This document shows, one piece after another, positions 10,399 to 22,300 of a stretch of 64,000 bases of DNA. Source of the stretch: Euwallacea fornicatus (Eukaryota; Arthropoda; Insecta; Coleoptera; Curculionidae); NCBI RefSeq assembly GCF_040115645.1, contig NC_089558.1:3100001-3164000 (forward strand), given 5' to 3'. A program made the translations under genes and the position numbers. Each line of letters starts with the position of its first letter. Position 1 is the stretch's first letter. Below the pieces are notes generated by a model. That model saw nothing but the letters and a program-made list of their open reading frames with translations, had not been told where the DNA came from and searched no databases.

Positions 10399-12553
10399 AC
10401 AGGGTGTTTCAAAATAGTATGTCTTAAATTTGAGGGGTGATTCTATGAGTGATTTTGAGAAAAAAACTTTATATGACCCTAGGTCCGTTTTCGCTTTCTG
10501 TCTGAAATACAGGGTGTTAAAGTTTGCTATATTTTTAAAATTTTTTTTTAAGTACGAACCTGCATTAAACATGTTTATCAAACTTGGTGGGCGTAAGTTA
10601 GGTGCAGAAGCACTTCTTTTAAGAGAAAATCGAATTTTTAAATGCAAGCAGTGGCGCCCCCAAGGCCATGATCCTGACTAGTTCTTGTGAAAAATATGTT
10701 ACGCCGCTGCTTTTCAAAAAAATAAAAATCGTTTTCTTGATTCTAATTTTTTTTGTTATAAAAATGGTCTCTTAAACTTTTTTCGTAACATCAAGCGTTT
10801 TCATACAATTTTTTTTTTTTTTTTTAATCGGTAATTTCTTACTTTATTGAAAACCGGATTTTAAAATTCCTTAGTAAGCTGACTTTAAGGGGTAATAATT
10901 TGTTGGTTATTCGCTAAGTGTTCTCGCTTTTTGTCTTAAATTGTATCCATGTTTATTGTCATTGTCACAACAAAATGGATAATTTTGCTAATACGGAGTT
11001 GGCAGATATCCATTTCATTTATGGTCTCGATGATGGCAACGCAGTAGAAGCTGCCCGATTGTATCAAGAACGCTTCCCAAACAGGCTCACGCCAGATAGA
11101 CGTACATTTTCCGAAGTCCATAGGAGATTAAAGGAAACTGGTACTTTTAAACCTAACAACCGTTTAAAAGGTGCCTCTTAAACTGTCCGAACTCCAGAAA
11201 TCGAAGAAGCAGTTATCAATTTAGTAGAAGAAAATCCTGAACCGAGTATTAGAAAAATTGAAAATCAATTGAATATTTCGCACGTTCTGGTTTGGAGAAT
11301 TCTACACGATTTTTCATTGTACCTATATCATATTCAGCGTGTCTCAAGCCTTACTTCTTCAGGATTTTGCTTTGAGAACCGGTCTCTGCCAATAGATTTT
11401 ACAAAAGATTGCGCTAAATCCTCTGTCCAGTAGTGAAATAATGTTTACGGACGAAGCTAGCTTTTCAAAAATTCTATCAGAAATTTTCACAATAATCACT
11501 ACTGCATCGAGAAAAACCCATATCGAATTGAAGAATCTCACCATCAAGTGCAATTTTCAGTTAATGTATGAGCTGGAATAATTGCTGATTACTTAAACGG
11601 ACCATTTTTTGTACCAGACAGATTAAACGGCAATACTTATCGTCGATTTCTAGAGAACAACTTGCCCTTTTTACTTGAAGTAGTTTCGCTTTTAACGAGA
11701 AACAGAATGTGGCTCATGTATGACGGTGCACCACCTCATTTCAGTGTTGAAAGAAGAGAACATTTAAATCGTTCATTTCACAACCGGTGGATTGGTCGTG
11801 ATGGATCACAACCATGGCCTCCTCGGTTTCCCGATTTAACGTGTTTGGATTTTTTCGTATGGGGTCAACTTGAAGCTCTGGTTTACAACACTCCAGTTGA
11901 CAGTGTGGAAGATATGAGAAATTGCGTAATAGCTTGTTGTAACACTATCAGAAATACTCCGGGAATTTTTCAAAAAGTGCGCGATAATATGAGAAAAAGG
12001 GTTGAGGCATGTATTCTTGGAGGCGGAGGACATTTTCAGCGACTCATTAAATTTTTTTTTATCTGAATGGTTGTTATAAATTGCTACAAATTTAGTATTA
12101 TTATAACTGATTAGGCCGTTATTATAATTTACAATGTTAATCAATTCGTTTGTTGTTTAAAAACGCTTGATGTTACGGAAAACATTTAAGAAACCATTTT
12201 TTAACAAAAAAAAACTAGAATTAAGAAAACGATTTTTATTTTTTGGAAAAGCAGCGGCGTAACATATTTTTCACAAGAAATAATCAGGGTCATGGCCTTG
12301 GGGGCGCCTCTGCTTGCATTTAAAAATTCGATTTTCTCTTAAAAGATGTGTTTCTACACCTAACTTTCGCCCGTCAAGTTCGACAAAAATATTTAATGCA
12401 GGTCTGGACTTAAAGTTTGCTAAATGTTTTTTTTAACACCCTGTATTTCAGACAGAAAGCAAAAACGGACCTAGGTTCATGTAAACTTTTTTCCCAAAAT
12501 CAGTCATAGAATCACCCCTTAAATTTATGACATACCATTCTGAAACACCCTGT
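10399..12553 (+). mobile_element. DNA transposon with ~400-bp TIRs (Tc1/mariner superfamily)
   Basis: The left end ACAGGGTGTTTCA at 10399 is mirrored by TGAAACACCCTGT ending at 12553. The inverted repeats continue for about 400 bp (10399-10803 against 12160-12553), pairing blocks such as AAAGCAGCGGCGTAACATAT and GTAACATCAAGCG. An inner TACAGGGTGTT lies about 105 bp inside each end. The unique centre of about 1.35 kb holds one transposase gene on the plus strand. The GGGGTGATTCTATG block about 35 bp from each end is a good candidate for transposase binding. The gene is broken, so this copy cannot encode its own movement. Confidence 0.92.
10975..12066 (+). pseudogene. Decayed DD41D-type Tc1/mariner-like transposase
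   Basis: The ATG at 10975 opens a 68-codon N-terminal region (MDNFANTELADIHFIYGL and on) that looks like the DNA-binding helix-turn-helix region common in insect relatives (DUF4817-like). A TAA at 11179-11181 breaks it. Homology continues through TAG at 11393-11395, where a tryptophan is usual, and TGA at 11569-11571 in the FSVNV(W)AGI block, plus at least one frameshift near 11480. Catalytic blocks are visible in order: FTDEASF near 11440, MYDGAPPHFS near 11720, and PDLTCLDFFVWG near 11840. I count 41 residues between the second and third aspartates, a DD41D spacing. The open 3' half runs from 11662 to TGA at 12066. The catalytic residues survive but the frame does not. Confidence 0.88.
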
Positions 12554-15500
12554 TGTTGAACTTTATACTTCAAATTTTTTCGATCAATTGTGAAGTAACG
12601 TCATTGGACTCCCAAAGGAAAAAAACAGCAAATTCAGTCGAGGAAAAGAACATCAAACGCACCTCGTCCATGAGACTGGATAAGCAAAATTAAATTTATG
12701 TTTTACGGAAATGCGATGAGATGAGGGAAAATGGTGGGTAGTGGATTCGTTTACATTTGGTGGGGGGGATATCGCCCCTAAGAAATCATCTTTTAATCAT
12801 GTTACCGAGAAATTGCGGAAGAGCTGGGAAAGCTGAAGCCCGGAAAGGTGTCTTTAGTTGCTTAAAAAATTAAGGATTATTAGCTCTAATTCGATTAACT
12901 TTCTAAGATGATTTAATCAAAAGAAGGAATTTCTTCTCTACAACAATCATGAAAAAACTATTATTATATATAATGTAGATGATTCATTTTTCTTAATAAT
13001 CCACTTACTAGAGCTACATCTTTGGAAGCCTTCGTTAATGCTTATCTATATAATTTAATCTCCATATATTAAACTTTATGAGGAAACTTGCCGTTAGTCC
13101 ATAAGTCGGTTAGTTTATAAGCCCAGCTTAAGAATTGTTCCACTTTACCGAGAAAATCTTAAAACCCTATGGGTACTACCTCAATTTTTTTTTTCATATA
13201 GGAAGCTTCTAAAAATACACATTTGCAGCTTTTAATACTTACAAATTTTTGTTTGGTTTAAACTATTTTCATTCAGACACAAGTGCAATAGTAATTTAAT
13301 AGGCGCTGAGGGAAAGGTACGTACCTACACTTGAAGTACTCGAATTTGTCTTTCGACGTCCTAGCGGACTGCAAAAATAAAAAAAAAACGTTCTAATGCA
13401 AAAAATAATCATATGTAAAAATATATCATAAATCAGTGCATTAAAAATTATAAATTTAAAATTTAAAATATTATTTACTTAAGACTTTGCTTCTTCAAGT
13501 AGAAGCGGTGTATCGATTTTTCGGCCTGTCTGCCCTACTTTAAAATAAATTGCTTCTTTTGCTAATAAATTTTTCATTTGCCACCATTGTGCCAATAAAG
13601 TTAACTTAATTATCGTGAGAGCCAGCTACTCTGCATCATATAGCCATCTTTGTTTATTATGTGAGTATAGGCGAGGACAAAGACGAATGATATATGTATA
13701 TGATACTGACCCTGTTACTCTAAGTAGTACATTTGGCTCTGGATACAGTGGACATGTGTGTTATATCTTTAGTCTTCTTTTAAGTGCATGTATGCGGCAA
13801 AGATGATTTTATACTGTGCTGGGGTTAGATTTGAGTTGAAACCGAATAGTGATGGTAATTAGGAGCTTAACGATAAAAAAATTAGGACATTTTCTTTAAT
13901 TTTAAGTGAATGATATTAAATATTTTTTGCTATACATACATATACGCAAGAAAATTATCTACAATTTTCTTTGCACTCATTAAGTCAAACCTGATAATTC
14001 GATCCGACTACTAAAGTTTCAGTTCTGGAAAAATTGAGCTGTAAAAAGAGAGAAAATTCACAGAAAACAATATTTTGAATTGCTCAAGGAGACTAGAGTG
14101 TAAATGCCCAGATAGCATTGTCCGCATAGATATGGAATGAAATAGGACAATGAAGTAGGGAAAACAGGGACGGCCAGTCTATTCTAATCCCATAAGCAGT
14201 TCGATTTATTATGAACCTAAATAATAACAGTTTCTCAAATGTTCCCCGAAAAAAAGCCATAAACTCCCAGAAGTTCCCGCTTCTTTGGGTTATAAATCTG
14301 ATTAAGTATTCCAGAAGTTTGTAATATTTATTCGCCTGTTTTGGAGGAGATGCCAGAAACTCGGTTAGAATCCTTAACTTTAGGGAGTTGAGGATCAATA
14401 ACCCTATTTTTAGTACAAAATTTTTTTAAACAAGCGTTTTAATCCCTTTAACCATATTTGTTACTCGACTTCCCTTGAGTTCTTACAACTGGTTATAAAA
14501 CGGGTTGGTTGGTTTTGATGCTAATTTGCTTTGAAATGGCCTTTAACGTTAGTATTCAAGAGAAAAATGTAAAATTACTTGAATACCGCATTGGCAAAAC
14601 AGCTGTGGTAACTTTGCCACTATATTTAGTTCTTATAACGCAGCTAATGGGTTCCTTTGAGGTCTTTGAAAGAACTCTTTTGAAAATTATTACTTTAGGG
14701 GGCACCGTTAGGGAACGAAACAGTTTTTATGTTGTTGAGTTTTATTTTCATCCGCCGATACCCGGTCGAAGAAAATAAGAACCCCATAAATTTTGTTGAT
14801 GATAGAGAAGAGTCACAATGGAGCTCAATAGGGCTGTAATATGGAAAGTGCATCAAAAGAGAGTTTTAAATAAGAAACTACGAGACTTTAAGGTTAGAGA
14901 CTCTTCCAAGCTTTCTTATGCGGCATTTGGGAATAAATAATTGTTTTCGCCTCTCAATTTCAATGCTGGAATCTTTCCGCTCTGATGTTTTATTGAAAAT
15001 TTTATTTATTATTTATGGACGTTTGAATGTTTAACTAATTACACTCATTTCGTTTTTTTCCTTTCAACTACGCGATTTATAAAACGTGGAAATTAGCGGG
15101 TTTACAGTAGTCTGCAAATAGAAAAAAGGTATAAAGTAAAGTGTTGGCAGTGGCACATTAAATCAGCTTCATGATCATATCATGGTTTGGGGCTTTTAAA
15201 TTATCTCCTGAATTCTCTTTAAAGTCGCTTGTTTCAGAAAATAATTTTTCCTAAAGAATTAACCTGAACTAACCTTTTTTTTTCACGAGGTGAAATCTTC
15301 CTAAAATGCATAGTATAGCCCTCTGGCGACTGGGTAGTGAGGAGCTCACCAGGACTTTATTTCCCGGCGCATGCGCTTACCTACAAAAACACCTTTTCTT
15401 TTCTCTCGCCAGGAATTGTCGCAAACCATTGCTTCTTATTACCTCAACTAACCTGAATGTTCCTGAAAAACTATGGAATAACAAAGCGATCATTTTGAAT

Positions 15501-16219
15501 GAATAAAATTTTTGCCTAAAGAACCTTAAACTCAGCCAAATCTTCAAATATTTCGCACTACTTAACCCAATGTATGTAACAATACTGATTCTCATCAAAA
15601 TTCCTGATGTTACAAAATTGATTTTCTGAGTTCAGCATGCGACTAGCCATATCAGTTCGCGTGGGATCTCGACCATTCATTTTATTGTTATCGAATCTTC
15701 ATGGAATTTACGTTTTCTTCAACATTTCAGTTACGAGTTTAATACTGCATGTTTAGTTGTATTGGAGATTTATCGAAAAATTTCTGTTATTTGTGGGAAA
15801 TGATTGATAATAAAGACTAAAACTATATGGTTTTTTTATAGCGTTTTTCAAGGTTTTCCATGTCTTCAACCATTCGACCTGATCATCAGTATTATTCGTA
15901 TGGTGTGTCACATTTTTCCTGCACAAAGAGGTTCAAACTGATGGGTGTCATACACCAACAGATTATCAATGTATTAGGCCCTCATTAATTTCCCACACCC
16001 CTAAATTTCATGACTGAAGGCCTCCTAGACAACGGCCTTAACCCGGATACGTTAAAAATGCTCCATTAAGGACAAGCACAGCATAAATTTTTTTTCTATG
16101 AAACGACTTTTTAACCAAATAATAAACGCATTTGTTAATCCACCATCAAACACTAATTCCGATTAAAACAACACAGCAAAAACTAATTTTAACCATCACC
16201 ACATGCAAAAGAGCAATAC
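12554..16219. other. AT-rich noncoding stretch
   Basis: No gene is supported. Open frames near 14100-14780 and 15300-15600 have no recognisable motif. A donor-like GTAAGCGC on the minus strand at about 15375 lacks a credible exon. Scattered AACCT words near 15262 and 15440 recall the insect telomere repeat complement but are not tandem. Confidence 0.45.
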
Positions 16220-16479
16220 AAGGGTTCGGCGTCTCCGAATTAGAAAAGGGCCGGCGTCCTCTGTATCGCGCGGATATGGCGTCGCGACGCCAGTAGATTT
16301 CGCGCGTTGTCGAGAAAAAGACGCCGCGATAGTGCGGTCCGTTGAGATAAACTTTTCCGAGCTTTTCCGAAAAGTTCCTGTGCTTTACTGTGGTTTGTTT
16401 TAGTGTCTTTTTGGTGGATTGTTTCTGCTGACTCGGTCGTTTCTGGAAAATACTTCCAAGGGAAGATTGGAGGATTCAG
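16220..16479 (+). promoter_or_regulatory. CpG-rich promoter and probable 5' noncoding first exon
   Basis: Composition changes sharply here. About 16225-16340 is rich in CpG (for example GGATATGGCGTCGCGACGCC) inside otherwise AT-rich DNA, as expected of an active insect promoter. The block ends at a textbook splice donor, GGATTCAG/GTAAGG, at 16479/16480. A 66-codon frame from ATG at 16203 to a stop at 16403 ends before the donor, so the exon is more likely untranslated. The transcription start cannot be fixed. A downstream exon is not identified with certainty; the best nearby candidate is at 28748. Confidence 0.5.
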
Positions 16480-17541
16480 GTAAGGTTTGGCGATAATACT
16501 GATGTTTTTCTGTTAGAGTAAATAAGGGGGGAAAATGCTTGTAATTACGCACAATTCACTAATCAATATGTAGGTTATCTTCTACGAATGCGTTTATCTC
16601 TGATAGTAATAGATGGTTTATTAACTGCTGTTTCTGCAGTGGTTTCATTTCAGCAGAAGGTGCCTCTACCTTTTCCTTACACTAAAAAATTTCAGAAAAA
16701 TCCAGACACACGACAATAATATTTCGAAGGGTGGTGAATAATGGCACTAAGCTTAACTTCGCGGAGATGAAGATCCCAGTCATTAAAGTCATGTTTAAGG
16801 GCTTATTAGAGTTTTCCGACACATCATACAACCTTTTGGGCTATTTTCCTCGGTAATTATTATTTAAATTCGGTTATCAGCTTCCATTGTCACATTAGTA
16901 CCGGTTTTTACGATTTTGAAAGTATTGTAACATAAAGGTCCCTAAAAATGCTTATCCAATTCTTCAGGATCTCACTTGAGGCATCCAGGATTTATATAGA
17001 ATTCACAACACTTCATTAGACCAAAAATCGGCACATTAAAAAAATTTTAATTTTTATAAAAAATTCGAAAGGGGGCAAACTACTTTTTGGCAGTTTTTAA
17101 ATTCGAAACACCGATATCTTGGGAACACGTGGAGTAATTGTCTTAGACAATAGCTCAATGGTCTCAATGCGCTCTGCACCTTACCATAAACGGATTTACA
17201 AAATATTTTTTGGTTCCTAAGATAGAGGCCCACACTAGTGCCCATTTTCGGTATTTTAAAGGTTCCTGCTTGCATCATAGACTCGTTACCATAGATGCAT
17301 GTTTGATCAATTTAATGGTTGATTTGTGTAATTCCTGTCCTATATTAATCTGATCTGCGTCTATAGCTAAGGACTTCAGTCAATTTGTGTACACCAAGTA
17401 CCATCACAATCGTCTTATACGTAGAGGAGTGAAAGTTACGCAAAAGTTCGTTGAAAATCTAAGGAATCATTTTTCATGAAAATGTTTAAACATGTAAATC
17501 ATTGTTGTTATTTGTACATTTTTTGACACAAAAGACATTTA
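16480..17541. other. Probable intron sequence
   Basis: Follows the donor at 16480. AT-rich, with no credible coding frame or repeat recognised. Confidence 0.35.
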
Positions 17542-18185
17542 TATAGAGTTGCCCATGAAGTAGGTAAATGGGTTTTTTAATTTTTTTTAAATTGAACCCC
17601 ACGTATATTATGACGTTTTTGAGTTCTTTGAGAAGTTCCTAACGTATTTCATATAACATACCCACGTTTACGTTCAAAGGTTTTCGAAAAAAAAACAAAA
17701 ATAGAAATAATGATAGAACTATTAATACTTAAAAAATAACAGTATAAATTACTATGATCGAATATATTAAAGGTTTCAACTGTGCCTCGTTAATCTACTC
17801 TTAACCTGAATTAACCTGACAGTGGGCAAGCTGCAATTCAAATTTCTTAAGAACTTTTTTTTATAATTTGGGAAGGTATTTGTTGAGCTTCTTGAGTAAT
17901 TTTATTTTTTAACTCTTCTATATTATAGGGTTTATTTAAATACGCCTTATGTTTCAGATAATTCCATAAAAAAAGTCCATAGGGGTGAGATCAGGCGATC
18001 TAGCAGGCCACTCTAATTGCCATATTGCGAAAATATTTCAATGACTGGTGAATTTAGATATGGGTATGTTACATCAAATATATTTAGAATTTCTCAAAGA
18101 ATTAAAAAATTGTCATAATATACATGGGATTCTATAAAAAGAAATGAAAAACTACATTTAGCTATTAAACGGGTAACTCTGTATA
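17542..18185 (-). mobile_element. Short internally deleted transposon carrying a transposase C-terminus
   Basis: TATAGAGTTGCCCATGAAG at about 17542 pairs with the reverse complement of GGGTAACTCTGTATA ending about 18185. Inner blocks pair too: CGTATATTATGACG near 17605 with its counterpart near 18118, and TTCTTTGAGAAGTTC near 17620 with its counterpart near 18095. The arms are about 150 bp. The roughly 350-bp centre encodes only the last part of a transposase on the minus strand, so this is a non-autonomous deletion derivative of a larger element. Confidence 0.82.
17847..18025 (-). pseudogene. C-terminal fragment of a Tc1/mariner-like transposase
   Basis: Read on the minus strand from about 18025, the translation is IWQLEWPARSPDLTPMDF, then the FLWNYLKHKAY block, then a helix-rich tail (KPYNIEELKNKITQEAQQIP), ending at TAA 17847-17849. 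WPARSPDLTPMDFFLWNYLK is the canonical third catalytic block, with the aspartate of MDF as the catalytic residue. The run of A on the plus strand at about 17968-17974 is one base short, which breaks the frame inside the DFFLW motif. The first two catalytic aspartates and the DNA-binding domain are absent. It lies entirely between the inverted repeats of its host element and is not functional. It differs clearly in sequence from the transposases at 10975 and 49567. Confidence 0.8.
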
Positions 18186-18964
18186 CAAGGCTGTTACATT
18201 TAAACCTGCCCAACAAAAAATAATATTTCACGTGTTCAAGCATTTCCATGAAAAATAAAGTTTTTTCAATTTTGAACGAATTTATTCGGAACTTTTAGTC
18301 TTTTATGTATATATTTTTATATTTTCGATAGTCGTTAAAATAAATTTACCTGGGAAATTTTGAGTCAACAAAATCCGTCCACAATGATGAAATTAAAAAG
18401 ATAATTGCTCTGAAATGGGCGTTAAAGAGGGCTGCTGCGAATGTGGTATCGGAAAGTTACACATTCCATTAAATTTGTTTTTTAAACATAGCTCTGGGGC
18501 TTAGAGCTTTGCCCTCGGAAGGGCCAGGCGAATCCAATTATTTGTCTTGCTTGAAAATTTACGGATGTGCATTAGAATTTTTCTGAAATTGAACGCAAGA
18601 ATCAAAAAGTTAAGGGCGGCTTCCATTAGAAGGAAAAAAGCACTTTTGAGCATTTGTGATAATTATTAGATAAGCTTATATGGACACAGGAATAAACACA
18701 AAAAATGATTTTCTGGTTCGGTGGATTTATAGCCAATTCCGGGCTCTTACAGGGTCTTTACTCCAAAAAGTAAACGAACCTTAAATTATTAAAGTTTCTA
18801 GATATATTCACTGCTTTCCTAATGGAACGGTTTATCTAATTTTTTCCACATTTTGACTTTTCCGTAAAATCCTTCTATAGGACATAAAAATTTTTCATTA
18901 ATTGCGAATTTCTGAAATTCTGCAGGTCTTTGCAGTATTCAGTCTAAAGTGGATGGTTACACTT

Positions 18965-19330
18965 ATGTTCGTTCCAGTTATTTTAGGCTAACAAACGTTA
19001 ATTCGGGTCTGTTGACTTGGGTACAGAGTTCTCCGACTATTTTGTTTTCTTTATCGTTTTACTATGATGTTCATTTCAAGTAAAAGGCACCGTACTTATT
19101 TTCCGGAAATTCCACCCAGCCCAGCAAAGAAAATTTGGGTCAATTATGGTCGTTTCAGGTTAGCAAACATTAATTTAGGCCCATTTATGCCTGTGCGGAG
19201 TCTTTTCCAAATAAGTAGCCCATCTCCTTGATCGTTTCATTACGATGTTAATTTAGATAAACATAAACGGATCCATTTTACAGAGAGACCAGCTAGTCCG
19301 GCATAGAAAATTTAGGAGACGCAATTAGAT
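18965..19330. repeat. Two diverged tandem units, period about 172 bp
   Basis: AGGCTAACAAACGTTAATTC at 18985 recurs as AGGTTAGCAAACATTAATTT at 19157. TCGTTTTACTATGATGTTCA recurs as TCGTTTCATTACGATGTTAA, and AGCAAAGAAAATTTGGG recurs as GGCATAGAAAATTTAGG at the matching offset. A third, weaker unit may follow from about 19329. Identity is moderate, so the duplication is old. Confidence 0.75.
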
Positions 19331-22300
19331 TATTTCGAGATAAATCCGACTTAACTCAATTACCAGTGACCCGCCGACTTTATAACCCGAACTAAAGCTT
19401 TCACCTTATGATGAAGTTTATCACTTGGAGTCGAGGTTAAATCGGGTTAGTTCGGACCGAGCTTCGTACAATCGTTTCCATTAAATTCGTTAAATCAAGT
19501 TAATTTGGTTTAATACAAATTAGCGCCAAGACATTCGTAATGCAGAAGTTTCATGTTTTCATGTCAGCCTTCTTACGTCATTTACTGCCAAAGTTCTCTT
19601 TCAAAGCGTCGGGACCTTTTGGTCAATACCCGGGGGCTATTAGATTTTTTTAAAAATAAATAAATAATTAGAAATAATTTTCGATTTCCAAATTGAGCGA
19701 ATTCTCTCCAATTCAACCGATATGGCATCTTTTTTGGTTACCGAGATACCCATGGTTGAGCTAACGAAACGGCCACCGTCGCTCGTCCCAGTTTTTCATG
19801 AAAAATAGCGTATGCAATATCCGTCCTTTACTAATTAAAAATGGTCGCAAACGGGCGATTTAGTCCATGGTTGATTATTTGCTCGCGTCAGTTATGTTCG
19901 TGGCACATTTACAGCGTCATAAAGCACAGATATGGCACATATTAAAATGAAATGAGCGATAAAATCAAGTGTATATTATTGGTTTTTAATTTGTTCGTCG
20001 TCTAGAATCGTCAGAAAAATATGGAAACGAACAACAGTCTTAATCCGTGATTAATCCACGTTTTAGAAGCGGCCGCAGCAACTTGGAACGCACCGTAGGA
20101 GGAGTTGGAGAGGAGGGCTTCCTTCGCGGGTTATTCCGAATTGAAAATTCGTGGATCGCGGAGAGCCTCGTGAGACTTTCTAGTTTGATTGGAAAATGGA
20201 AAACACCTGCTCAACATTGGGAAAGCTATTTCAGCTCAAAGTGAGCTTGGTTTTGCGTTCATTAATTTTTCCGTGTTTCCCTCTCTATTTACGGCTGAAT
20301 CAAAAGAGTGAACACTAAAAAGCGTAGAAAACGAGGTCTTCATCTATGAAATCGAGCTTCCAAAACCAACCTTTCAGGTCTAAATATAGCAACTCATTAT
20401 TATTACAACCTCCGGATAGTTTGATAGACGTGTCTAATTTCGAGTTTAACAAACCTCCCTCTTCCTGCAAACTTCTGACGGTTCCTAATAGAACCAACTT
20501 CCCAACAAGTGGCCTCACCGCAATAATTCAAAGTGCTTACACAATAGTAATTCTATTCCTTAATTAGGCTGCTGAATCGAACACTCAGTAAATTGTTTAT
20601 GGGAGGGTGTGCGTGTTGTTTATACCTTGAGATCTAATTAAATTTGGATACATTATCGATCCGAGCTTTCAGTTTCTGGGGCAAAAATCGCGTCAGTATC
20701 GCCTTAAAACGATTCAAAAAGAGAGATATCTCTATCAGATTGAAATCATTAAACTTCATTAGGCGTTGCGGTACTAAAGATAATTTGTTGGAAAACCAAG
20801 GATCATCTGGAAAACAAGGCACGTAATGTAGTTCCGAATAAAGCTATACAACCCCCAACACCCTCTAAAAGTTTTTATTGTGCCTCGGATAATGTATGAG
20901 GGAGGATTAGCATAATATAAGGGTGTAGCTTCGTCAGTCGACAGAATCCAGTAATTTTGGAAACTCACGGGGACCGACATTATTTTATTTGCTTCACACA
21001 GGTTACGTTTTGCGATCACAATCTTTTAAGGTATGATGAACACTTTGTTTTTAGGCATTTTTCCTGAACCCCGAAAAAACGTTCAAATAATTAGTGACGT
21101 TGATTTAGCGTCCTGTATAGATATTTTTCCAGAGATTCCGCTAAAATATTCCCGTTTGAAGTTCCTGTAGTTGTGAAGCACTTTTAGGTTCAGTGGCTCA
21201 TGATTCACCCTTGAGAAGCCGCCCTGGCAACAAATTCGAGGCAATATTTTCCTGCATATGAAGCAGGGCGTTTTGTCAAAAGGACCATAATGGTGCGTTT
21301 AAAACGTAGCAAGAAATGTTTTTGCATGTGCTCGTCATTACTTATGGGAGGGATAACGAATTTTGCCTAGAAAGGGGCAATATTTTAGAAGTTGAAATTT
21401 GGATCCGACGACGGGACAACGATATAGTATGGAGTGAGCTGAGACGAAATGAGTTCAATCTTTAAATGAGAATGTTATTGGCTTCTCAAGCTTACCTGCT
21501 TAGAAAACTGTTACTCAATTACTTAACCTTCGAGAGGCAATATGAAGTCAAATTTTCAGGAATCGCCCTTGAGACACAATAAAACGACAATTCCATCAGC
21601 AACTTTCTGCATGTTAGAAAACTTTTCTTAAAACGTTTATTTCCTTCCATCTGGAAAGTTTTCAATTTTGGAAACTTTGGAACGTGGAATATTCTCATAT
21701 GCCTATTTCTAATTTATACCAACCAAAATGCATTTCTCTAGAGCTTAAGTTGTGATAATGTCTTAGGTAAACTTACTACGTGTGTTAGGGAAGTATCTCT
21801 ATCTTGGAATCTGCAAGAGTTCCAAAGTTGGGTCAAGCAGAAAAAATCTGGGCAATCATGTCGTTATGTAGTGGAGCAAAAGCAGCCGTCCTATTTACAC
21901 CCGTATTTGAGAAATTTTGGACAATCGTCCTAAGGTCTTTCCCACCACTTCATATCAAAGTTTGTCCAAGTTTTCTGTCTCACTTCCTCACGTGTATTTT
22001 AATTCAAGTCCCTGTTTACCGAGTTATTCTAAAAAAATTTATTTTTATATCTATCTCGGTGTCCTGAACTATCAACTACAATGCTGTTGGGAGAGTTTCA
22101 CCATTTTTAAAAGGTCTTAGAGTCTCAAGCTAAGACTCGCATTGCGGGATTCTGTAGAGGAGTTTTGAATTCTGGTGGATATCTTGATTCTGCATTTTCG
22201 TCGCAGTTGTCCCTATAAATTCCGCAATGGGAAAAAGCACATTTGACGATTTATCTGTTACACCGGTTTGTTTAATCAATTCCAACAACTCCACCTGCTC

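Noticed and set aside
10333..10681. Frames on both strands near 10.33-10.68 kb
   Set aside because: They lie in the terminal inverted repeat of the 10399 transposon and would also appear at its other end.
15262..15455. AACCT words resembling the complement of the insect telomere repeat TTAGG
   Set aside because: Irregular spacing and not tandem; likely chance.
20047..20244. 65-codon frame in slightly GC-richer DNA
   Set aside because: No motif, no splice signals and no promoter; not distinguishable from chance.
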